In this document: piece by piece, positions 10,834-22,800 of the stretch
How positions within the stretch are numbered: the stretch's first letter is position 1
Layout of the letters: each line of letters opens with the position of its first letter
DNA from: Halichondria panicea
Taxonomy: Eukaryota > Porifera > Demospongiae > Suberitida > Halichondriidae
NCBI RefSeq assembly: GCF_963675165.1
Contig: NC_087390.1
Span: forward strand, 1,631,501-1,695,500
Reading direction: 5' to 3'
Length of the DNA stretch: 64,000 nt
Made by a program: the position numbers and the translations under genes
Notes under the pieces: model-generated
Database searches by the model: none
What the model was told of the DNA's origin: nothing
What the model saw: the letters and a program-made list of their open reading frames with translations, nothing else

Positions 10834-13800
10834 TGTGTCTGTACTTGTTCCAGCTGTAACTGCTCAACGGTTGCAATGCGAAGAAAACTAACAGCGGCTT
10901 CTATAGCAGGGGCGGATCCAGAAGTAGTTCGCTGGGTTCGTACAAACTACCCTTCCAGCTAGATAATAATCACTTCACCACGGTGCAAATCAATGTGGCT
11001 GATGCAGCCAGTAGCCAGCCCCACCCTCTTGCTATGTAGAGAGAACCAGCCCCACCCTTTTATTATGCAAAGAGAACCAGCCCCACCCTTTTATTAAGCA
11101 GAGAGAACGAACTTTGTACGACTTTGTCTAGCTAGCTAACTGTACTGTCGAATTAGTATAGATTGTAACTAGGGTGACGCAAGCGCCATGGGGCAAGCGA
11201 CGCATCGTGAATTGAAATGTGGGTAGGGCCATATGTGCATGCTCACTGCTGAGGAAAAATGATGACCTTCTTTTTAGTGAAATATGCATGGAACCCCAAT
11301 CTCAAAATTTCAGAATCCCCCACTGGTGATACACTGCTATAATTATGTATAATTGTACAGAGCCTAAACACCATGCGAATACAGTGCAAACTTTTGTTGT
11401 GATTTACTTTTTGTATCACAGTGATGAGTGATGGCGAGATATTTGACCACTTCCCAGTGTCCACCTCTAAAGGCCAGAGAGAGTGGGGTGTCACCAGCCT
11501 TGTTGACTGGTTCTGTGGAATAAGACTATACTATCAACAACGCAACATGCAGCACTGATTATAAACACTTACTATTTGGATCAATATGCTTGTTAATAAG
11601 AGCCTTGATCATATCCAGGTTACCACGGGAACACTCAAGGGAGAGAGGAGTGTCTCCAGCCTCATTCACTGCAACTGAGGATACAAGCAAACTGTGGACT
11701 CTATAATTATATAGAAAGTTAACAGTTTCGCAGTATACACATATTGGGTCACATTGATGTTCTTGAGCAAGCTATTTCATGGTCTACTAGTTGTCCAGAA
11801 ATGTAGAAAAGTAGTGGATTGATTTATGGAATTTGATGTCAAGGCATATACATGATGATGCTGGCCGAATGAGGTTCAGTACTACTAAATACTGGAACTA
11901 AACAGGAGTCAATTAGTAGCTACCTATATACTTGGGACTGTGAAAGCATTGACTATGATATTCTCATTGATGAAATCATTTCATGAAATGGATAACAACT
12001 TTTATCACAGAATAGATTGATCAGTCACAGTGCAAAAGTTCCAATGTCGCACCACTCTATCTAGTGTCTGCAAGAATTAATAACATGTCTGGCTGAGATT
12101 CAGAATAGCGGCTCAATCCAGCTCAACTCTATACTATTAGCACTATGATTATTATATGCATGTATATATAATAATTATTACCATGTTCCAGATAGTTTAA
12201 TTTATATATACACTGTACCGTGCTATATAGGATCTGTCATTGACAACGGAACCCATAATAAAAGAGTATTATCACCAAAATTTAATTCAACCAACAGGTT
12301 AGCAAATTTAAACTAAATTGGGATTTACTTTTTGTATCACAGTGATGAGTGATAGCGAGATATTTGACCACTTCCCAGTGTCCACGTTTGTAGGCCAGAG
12401 AGAGTGGAGTGTCACCAGCCTTGTTGACTGTACCTGTGCATGTACGGTGTGTACTGAGTAATTGTTGACATGGCATAAGGTTTTCTATCACACAACAACA
12501 ACTATTAATGTACTTCTAGGATCACAATGATGCTCGTTCACAAGGTACTTGACTGTGTTCAAGTGGCCCTTCGCACAGGCCAGAGAGAGTGGGGTATCAC
12601 CAGCCTTGTTGACTGGGTCTGTGGAAGACCACCATCAAAAATGTAACAGCACTGATAAACACTTACTATTTGGATCAACATGCTTGTTGATGAGAGCCTT
12701 GACCATATCCAGGTTACCACGTGAACACTCAAGGGAGAGGGGAGTGTCTCCAGCCTCATTCACTGCAACTGTGGATACAAGCAAATTGTTGACACTATAG
12801 AAAGTTTACAGTTTCGCATTTGGTTTTCTACGGCATTGGATTGATTATGGAATTTGATGCCAAAGCATGCATGCATTAATAGTTGTTTAGCACTACTATA
12901 ATTATACTCTGAATAATACTGGTACTAAACAGTGCATGCCTCTGTATATAGCTAGTAGCTACCTGCCTCGACTGTGAAAACATTCTATGGGTTACCCAAA
13001 TACATTTTAAGTGGACAATCAACTGATGAAAGGGAAAGTCTATTGTCACCAAAACTCAATTCAGTGCCAACAGGTTAGCAAAAAACTTAAAATGGGATTT
13101 ACTTTTTGTATCACAGTGATTAGTGATAGCGAGATACTTGACCACTTCCCGGTGTCTACGTTTGTAGGCCAGAGAGAATGGGGTGTCACCAGCCTTGTTG
13201 ACTGTACCTGTACATGTATACGAGTGTACTGAGTGATATTTTGGCTTAGCCAAGATTCCATTTTACATTCTATCACACCTAATGATGAACGTACTTCTAG
13301 AATCACAATGATGCTCCTTCACAAGGTACTCGACTATGTCCAAGTGGCCATTGGCACAGGCCAGAGAGAGTGGGGTGTCACCAGCCTCGTTCACTGGCTC
13401 TGTGAGACCACCATCAACAACGTATAACAACCACTGACAAACCTTACTTTTTAGATCAACATGCTTATTGATGAGAGCCTTGACCATATTCAGGTTACCA
13501 CGGGAACACTCAAGGGAGAGAGGAGTGTCTCCAGCCTCATTAACTGCAACTGTGGACAAGCAAATTGTGGACACTAGACTAAAGTTAACAGTTCACTGTA
13601 CACGCACATTTTGGATCACACTGATGTTCTTGAGTGAGATATTTGATATTCTTCAAATGTCTTTTTTTGTATGCCAGAGAGAGTGGGGTATCACCAGCCT
13701 TGTTGACTGTATCTGTACATGTACGGCGTGTATACTGAGTGATTGTTTGTCATGGCATACAAGCTATCACAAAAAAGGATGAACCTACTTCTAGGATCAC

Positions 13801-16800
13801 AATGATGCTCGTTTACAAGGTACTTGACAGTGTTCAAGTGGCCATTGGCACAGGCCAGAGAGAGTGGGGTGTCACCAGCCTTGTTGACCGGCTCTGTTGG
13901 AAGACCACCATCAACAATGTAACAGCTCTGATAATCACTTACTATTTGGATATACATGCTTGTTAATAAGAGCCTTGACCATCTCTAAGTTACCATGGGA
14001 ACACTCAAGGGAGAGAGGAGTGTCTCCAGCCTCATTCACTGCAACTGTGGATAATTGTGGACACTTAAAAGTTAACAGTTTTGTAGTGCACACACATTTT
14101 GGGTCACACTGATGTTCTGAGCAAAATGTCATAGTCTAAGTCTACACTATGTTTATAGTTGGCAAAAATGTATAGGGTTGTCTCAGGCATCATGGATTGC
14201 ATGGTGTTGGGTAATAATTATGTATGGAATTTGATGGCAAAGCATAGTTATAGCATTTATAGTTGAATGAAGTTTAGTACTAAAATACTGGGCTACCCTA
14301 ATCTAGAGCTTGTGCTTGCTTACTGCTTCAAGTGTGAACATATTCTACTAATCACGGAATGTAATTGACCATTTTGGTGCGAAAGCTCCACCAAAATGCA
14401 CTAAAACCAACAGGTTAGCAAACTTGAAGATTTACTTTTTGTATCACAGTGATGAGTGATGACGAGATATTTGGCCACTTCCCAGTGTCCTCTTTTGTAG
14501 GCCAGAGAGAGTGGGGTGTCACCAGCCTTGTTGACTGTACCTGTACATGTACGGGGTCGTGTACTGAGTGATGCGGCAATTGATGTGCCGTGCTTACTTC
14601 TAGGATCACAATGATACTCGTTCACAAGGTATTTAACCGTATCCAAGTGGCCATTGGCACAGGCAAGAGAGAGTGGGGTGTCACCAGCCTTGTTGACGGT
14701 ACCTGTATAGATGTACAATTAAGACTTAGTGCACACTGAGTGATGCAGGAATTGATGTGCTATATGCTTACTTCTAGGATCACAATGATGCTCGTTTAGA
14801 AGGTACTTGACTGTGTTCAAGTGGCCATTGGCACAGGCCAGAGAGAGTGGGGTGTCACCAGCCTTGTTGACTGTACCTGTACATGTACGGGGTCGTGTAT
14901 ACTGAGTGATGCAGCAATTGATGTGCCATGCTTACTTCTAGGATCACAATGATACTCGTTTACAAGGTATATAACTGTGTCCAAATGGCCATTGGCACAG
15001 GCCAGAGAGAGTGGAGTATCACCAGCCTTGTTGACTGTACCTGTACATACATGTGTACATCGTGTAAGACAATCATGTTACATGATAATCAAGCAAAACT
15101 CTATCTATATGTGTATAATTAAAACAAACGAGAATTTGATACATTAGGTGTACCACAGCATTCAAAATGCTAATACAACTATACAGCACCAAAGTGCTAA
15201 CTCTCGGTTGTTGACCTATAGCAACAAAAAGAGTGGCATATACAGTAGCAAGTAACAGGAGCAATAATATTAAAGTAGACTAGAGGCACGCTGAAACTAT
15301 TGAGAACGGATCACAGTAAAGCCAGCAAAGAATCTGTTCTGGGGATAGGATAAGCAAAGAAGAAACAACCACAATCATATTTCTATAGTTTTCCACTTTC
15401 ATAACTTTTTCCATTGTTCATGGTACGCTTGTATAGCTATATATAGCTATAGTGCAGCCAACGTGCAAGTTATATAGCTTTTATTCGATGACAACGAAGC
15501 CACTATTAAAATGAAAGCACCACGGGTACGTGCTGATGCCTTGGTGGAGATACCAAAGCTACATAACATATAAAGCTACCAGTATCATAATTATGATGAA
15601 CATTAATATTAATTTTGCATGCAAACTCAAAGAGTTGGTAATGATCAACCATTATTATATCGATTGATGCCAAAAGTTCAAGTCTAAAATTAATGGCTGC
15701 ATCAGCAGAGCCTTGCAGCTCTCTTCTTGACTCTTGCATAGCCTACCTTAGGCTGTCAGCTAAAGAAGCTAGCATAGCTAAGGAAATTTTGACTGGAGAT
15801 TTTATTATTAGCAGTTATTTCCTGCTCATGCTCATGCTGAAGAGTCCCACCCACAAAACTGTAAAACAACGTAGCTAGATAGACAGCACAGTGCACAAAA
15901 CTGTTCGATCTTTAAAGCAATAGTTTCAGTATTATTGAGCTTATTTAGTGACTTTATTGTCCCAGCTCAGGAGCAGCAACCTTGAAAATCCAGGTAAATA
16001 GCACTTTCCGGACGGGTCACAGGACAGAGCCTCTTAATCCGGGACGTACTGTCCCGGGAGTTTCAGGACAGTTGGCACCTCATGTATTATGACATGAAGC
16101 TATTGAATCTATAGCTATAATTATACATTGATGCAAAATGTGAGAAATGATCGACCATTATCGTAGCTAAATAGGATCGGAAAATTTTTAAAAGTCCATA
16201 AAATTAATGGCTGCTGCATGAAACAGCTAAGTGCAGCTCTTTTCTCATTCTTGCAACTACCAATAGCTCATCCAACTTAAAATTTAGTTTACCGTCCTGA
16301 ATTCTCGTGAGGGCAAGCTCTTCATTACATAATGCATCATGTACAATAATTACAGCAATTTTGTTGCCCATGCAGTGAGTGGGCAGATCAAAGCAACCCA
16401 GTACTCTGTAATATGGAATGTTGCATCACTACCATAGCAACCATAATTATATGTGTAAATGCAGTGGATGAAATATGCTTTTTGCCAATAACTCAGGTCA
16501 CTTTGAACTATAGTTGTGGGAAGCAAAACTAAGAATTTACTATGGAATTCAGCAAAACTAATGAATTCACTCAAAATACACATGTCTATTATTGCCAATC
16601 AGAATAGTTTGACGTCATTGGGCAACGAGTTAGTTATTGCAGGCACCCTCGTGCAACATGCCCGGCCCTCGACCATTATGTTGCTCCAGTGGCATGTTGC
16701 ACTCGTGCTAGCTGGGCAATATAACAAAGTAGAGTTCTTCCTTCAAGTTATTTTTGCCTTAGTTATAGCTCTGCCACATACTTGATGATGTCATATTAAT

Positions 16801-19800
16801 TACAAATAATGAAGTAAAGTACAAAGGTCAATAATGGAAAAGAATATGGTACCGTCTTTCTTCTAAATATAGGATCACTCCAATAGAAGAACCAGCTGAA
16901 TTTTTTCGTTCTATTTACGAATTATTTTATTGTGGTGCTTAATTAATTAGTTAGCACGACCATTACCAACAACCTACAGTTATAAAATACAGCTAGCATG
17001 TACATGGCTTTAAGCCCATAGTCTGTATAAGTCAGGCTCAGTTAAGTATAGGATATACCACACCTACTCGGAGGATATGCACCCATACATCCTCCACTAC
17101 CGTGGTTACTCTGAGGAGGAGCCGAGAGGTATGTAACCAGAGGATATTATGTGGGTGTATATCCTCCGAGTAGGTGTGGCATATCTGACTTATACCACGT
17201 GACCGCAGCACTATAAAAGGACCTCCCCCTAGCAACAATTCAGTCCTCCACGATGCAGACTGCACAAAAAACAGGACTATGCCGGATTTTTCAGCCGTCA
17301 AAGAGCTAGTTGAGCAACACGTCGACTCCTACAGATGCTCAAGAGCTTCCTTGGTCCAAGCGTTGACCATTCGACGTCCCTTACTGGAGGAGTTACAAGC
17401 TTTTCTTGGAAAAAATGTATCTAAACCAAGCCCATGGACACACGGAAGCTTAGCCATCTTGCTGAAGAGCAGCTTCGATCCGTGTTTCTGCAGTCGCTTT
17501 GAGCCTTGGTACCGTCAAGCATGGCTCTTTTCTCTTTGCTTACTTTCTTTGAACAAATGAAAAAACAATTTGAAAACTGTGCATGCCTGGGGCTGTATGC
17601 TAATATTCTATATATCTTATACAGCTGTTGACCAATGAGATCAAATAGTGCATGGTGATGTATAAGTGTGGTATAAATGCTACATATACTATTGCTGATA
17701 CACATACAGTTGATAAAATGCTACTGCAGATAGAGATGACGATCATATAGATTTTGAATTTTTGAGCGGCTATATATATTTGAGGCAACCAGGTCACTGT
17801 AATACCAGAGGTCCCAAAGAATCTGACTTGACAAGCTTTCAGCAGACCCTCTTTAGCCACACAACAGTGATAAAAATTCGATAGGGTTTCATATATAAAA
17901 AAAGCAGGAGCTGCATGATCTAGGAGGGAAAGGATAAAATTAGTTCACCTTTTGAATTGAGGCCCACAGTTTCCACAAGGTGCTTGATACAGTCCAGCCA
18001 GCCATAGAATGCACTCACTGATAGAGCACTCTCACCTTCTCCTGCAGTTGGTACAATTATTGTTGGTATACAATCCTATATATAAATACTATAAAACCTG
18101 GTCTATACTCAGAACAGACATAATTATTATACTGTACAATTACAAGGGTTTGGTTTAAATTATAGTGTATAAAATTATAATAATCACTTATATACTACAT
18201 AACAGATATAGTTTGCAACACAAGCTCGTAATAAATATGGTGTAGGTATAGTAACGGATTTCTTAAACAATATTCTATATACAAGCACGTGAACTATATA
18301 TATATTATATATGTCATTTTCTGACCTTGCTGAGTGCATACACTCTCTGCCAACTTGTACTCTCCAATGCTCACTAGAGCTTCCACAATGTCCTTCCACT
18401 GCATGTCAATATTCTTGATTTTAGCTGCCTGGAGAGTTGCTGCTGTGGGATGTTGGCTCTTCCTTATGCTTTCCAGTTGATCATTGCCCAATCCCAAGCG
18501 AACACCAAGTTGAAGCCATTGGTCACATTCCAGCAAACTCAGCTGTTCCAGTGTTGGGTAAGTGGACAGAGGATCTATGCATAATAATTAAGATATATCT
18601 GTGGGATTTAGAAACTCCTGTTAGTATCCTGACTAATGGAGAGGGCATACTTAGTCTAATAGTCCCTGAGGCATTGTCATCATTTTCCACTCCTCATGCA
18701 TATACTAATTGGTACATATTTATAATTATGAAGGTATCACTATAGACACCTATAGTGACCATTCATATCGTAATAATAAGTACGTTCCAAAGTTCCAACA
18801 CCTTCAGAAAAGCTGATCTTAACTTAATACAAGAGCTTCAACAGTATTTTACATTACAGTAGACTCTCGTTAATCCGGTCACCCTTGGGACCATGCAGCT
18901 TGGCCGGAATAGCGAGGTGGCTGCATCTCAGGAAATAGTCGCGGCTTAAAAGACCTTACCTCGAATCTAACAGTGGCGTAGGAAGCACGGGTGCTCAGGG
19001 TGCTGGAGCACCCCCTTATCTCAAGCTACCTTACCTACTTGCTCCATGAAGTTCAGAACAGCTAGCTAGCTTGATACAGCAGCTAGCTAGCTAATATAAT
19101 TATAGTAGTCGAGCTAGTACAGTGCAACAACCAAAGAGAGTAGATTTTTTTTTTTGGTACACATTTTTTACATTTTGTGGTATATCTTCTAAAGTAAAAG
19201 TGATATGATCTATTTGAGTGCAGGTACTGAAAGTTCAACTATTGGCGCTTCCATTGGACCACCACCTGTTACATCACATGACATCATCAGTATAAAATGG
19301 CTGTCTGAAGATGTGTACTTCCGAAAATATGTTAGGAATAGAAGTAGCTTATTTGTTTGAGTTAAGATCTGAAATTTGTTGTGCACGTACCTGAGTATAT
19401 TGCTCATCTTTTGAGCTTCAACGGAAGTCTGGGCTACTAGTAAGTTCTGAGAAATACTGCATTTTGTTGTTTTTTGGTGGCAAATATGTTAGGAATACAA
19501 CTTTAGATTTTATATTAGTTAAGGTCTGATTTTTGAGCAGCATGTACTACAATAGTGTACTTTTCATCTGTACTAACTTACAGGAGTTAGGCTAGCTTCT
19601 TCTTTGCTAGAGCGGCCCATCTTGTCAAAAACAGTGCTTTTTATGACTTTTGGGGCAATTTGGCTACGTAGTAAGCTCAATTACCACGCCCCTGTGACAC
19701 AGAATGACCAACACCAACTGTGTATTTGCAGGTAGACATCACATGACCTTTGGATGTAGCAAATAACAACAAGATGATTTGTGATGTCACAAATCAATGA

Positions 19801-22800
19801 ATATCATTGCATACGTCAGCAAAAGTAGCAAAACGGAGCAAAATCACCATTTTTGACAAGAAGGGCTGCTCTAGCAAAGATGAGACTTGTCTAGCTCCTG
19901 TAAGTTAGTACAGATGAATTCTATGCTATTGTAGTACATGCTCCTCAAAAATCAGACCTTAACTAGCATAAAATAGAAAGTTGTATTCCTAACATATTTG
20001 CCACCAAAAAACAACAAAATTCAGTATTTCTCAGAACTTACTAGCAGCCCAGACTTCCGTTGAAGCTCAAAAGATGAGCAATATAGTCAGGTACATACAC
20101 AATAAATTTCAGATCTTAACTCAAACAAATAAGCTACTTCTATTCCTAACATATTTTCGGAGGTACACATCTTCAGACAGCCATTTTATAGTGATGATGT
20201 CATATGATGTAACAGGTGGTGGTCCAATGGAAGCGCCAATAATTGAACTTTCAGTACCTGCACTCAAATAGATCATATCACTTTTACTTCAGAAGATATG
20301 CCACAAAATGTGAAAAAAAATAATATAAAAAAAAATCTACTCTCTTTGGTTGTTGCACTGTAGGTAATAGTTACTGAGCTAGCTATACTAGCATAGTTAC
20401 GTACACAGTACAAAGGTCAGCTAGAATTTATCCAAAATCATGTAGAATTAATTATTTTGGCAAATTTTGATACTGTACCAAATTTGCTTAGTCCGGGAAT
20501 GTAGAGTGCCCAAATTTTTCGGGGGCAAGCCCCCGGACCCCCAGATATATCATTGGCCTCTGGCCACCTCAGCACCCCCTTACAAAAACATCTTCCTACT
20601 CCTCTGTCTAATGAGTACTTTTGCGGTTCTTGTCTCGAGGATAATGTAGGATAATGAATCATTCTGTTCTCTATTTAAGTGTAATTCAATTTTATTTGCT
20701 AAACCACACCCAAACGTCATATCCGGCCGTAATATACGTATAAAATTACATTGAAAACCTTGTTTGGGACAGACAGCACTGGCCGGTAAACAGAATAGCG
20801 AGGTGGCCGTACTTCAGGTCGAGTTTTGTGCAGAAAACATATAGCTAGCATTCCGTGCCAAACCAAATGGCCGGTATATTGAGGTGGCCGCATTTCAGAG
20901 AGCCGGAATAGCGAGAGTCTACTGTATACAGAAACCACTGCCGATTTAGCTGTATACTGACCCAGGGGCGTAACTAGCAATGAGGCAGAGGAGGCCCTTC
21001 ATGCATCTTGTACTACAAATGTCATGTGACTCACCTCACTATAGCTTTTAATAGCTCTGGCTAGCTAACTTCTGGATAACTAGCCAACTATAGGTATATA
21101 GAATGAACAGAAAATGAGCTCTATCACTATCTTGTAGATGAAAAAAAGACGTTAGTGGGTGTAGTTTCCGGATAAAAATTTTGGCAAGCGCCCCGGTTGC
21201 TTCTCCTTCCCATAACATTTCTAGTTACGCCCTTGCTGACTATGCAACTCACTATAACAGCAGCTGATGGCCAACTCACCTCTAGGTCCAGGCTGGAACG
21301 CCTCCACATAGTCAGCCAAGGCTGGGTACCCATACTCTCTGGCCACAACAGCAGCAGTTCGTCCATGTATGATCTTGATATCTGCATGGGGTTGATTGCA
21401 TGAACAGGAGCTAATGAACATAAACCGACAGTATATCACTAAAAATGACTTCTCCAGAAGTTCCCAGGCCTTGCTGTCATTGTTCATGCATAAATAGAAG
21501 GTAGTAAAAAAAGAATAGACGAAATGAGGCAGCAAAGAAAGAAATGGGCGTACTAAGAAAAAGTAAGGCGGCCTGGTTTGGGAAATCGCGTGATCCAAAA
21601 AGATTTTTATGAACGTGGGCGATATAATTATAGCCCATAATCGTGGTGTAAGGTATTCTCCTACGCATTCAAGTTACTGAGACAACCACACAGTCAGCTT
21701 TACCGTATCCCTCGTGCGGCTACGCCTCGAGGCATAACCACCAAGCTGTGCTGGTGGGGAACAGTTAGGGAAACAGCGTGGCCAGCTCTGGTGGCAGTAG
21801 CTGCCTGCTAGATGATAATGATGCATAACTAAACTATTAGTTTAGATCTAGCGTTTAGAAAGACGCAAGAAAAATTTACTATGGTATAATATTATATAGA
21901 ATCTAGATCTATACTAGCCTTATAGTAGATCTAGCTAGCTTTTATAAACTGTTTGCAAACTTCCAGTTCCAAGTACAGCTAGCAGGGGGCAAAGTTTTAG
22001 TCGTACATCTCTACGTGGGCAGTCCAACATCTCTAGCTCTGCGTGCCCATGCTCATTTTCATCCTTCTACCACCCTACCCTTACGCGACTTCCCGATACA
22101 GGCTCTCTAACTCTACCTCTATTTCTTTCTTTATTCCTCCAATTAATACCGTATTTTATCTCATTGAATGATTAATACAGTATTTTGAATTAACGATTAT
22201 GATAAAGAACAGAAAAAGGAGAGCCTCTATGCATATGTAGAGGCTACTCTCATTGGACACAATATTCAATTTCAAACCTTATAATAATTATAGTGGAAAT
22301 AATTTATTATTATTTTTGGCAATTTGGTGAATCTATAATCTTTACAGTGAGGACGCCAAAGTCTATATAGAGATTGTGCATGCACATTTATGGCTTGCCT
22401 ATAATATACATATATAGTATTGACACGTGCATGTGATCAAATGCATGCAGTAAGATCGGTAAATTGCTAATTAAATCGCTAAATACAATGCTTGCCAAAT
22501 TTTCCCGCTCTACGGTATTTGTAACATGAGATGCCTTACTTTATGCATAAAACATGCTGAACAATGTTTGTAAGTTTGTTATACATAGTAACCGTGCACT
22601 ATTGCGTATACCGACTACTCAAAGGTACCTATAATATATATAATTATGACTGTGAAGGCTTTGCTATATCTACAATGGCAGCCACGTACTGCATGCTATA
22701 TATATATACACCTAGACAAGATGACAGACACCTACTAACACAGCTGGACTAACACCCAAGATCACCTGTGGGACAATGGTGCTGCAGTAACAGCTGAACA

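Larger units (their letters stand above)
18857..20924. mobile_element. Tigger/pogo-like element (outermost shell of a nest)
   Basis: The left end CAGTAGACTCTCG and right end CGAGAGTCTACTG are perfect inverse copies, flanked by TA on both sides (18855-18856, 20925-20926). GGCCGGAATAGCGAGGTGGC blocks repeat inside both ends. The element is interrupted at 18971 by a hAT-like element. Without insertions it is about 430 bp and non-autonomous. It lies in the ROCO intron between exons 3 and 4. Confidence 0.8.

Noticed and set aside
15506-15878. Short frames near 15506-15878 as possible ROCO exons
   Set aside because: No ankyrin or death similarity, and the phase chain is already complete without them. 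The stretch is part of a direct non-coding duplication.
19210-20271. Two 65-residue open frames (19210-19407 minus, 20074-20271 plus) with nearly the same protein
   Set aside because: They are mirror images created by the arms of the palindromic element. No start context or domain supports a gene.
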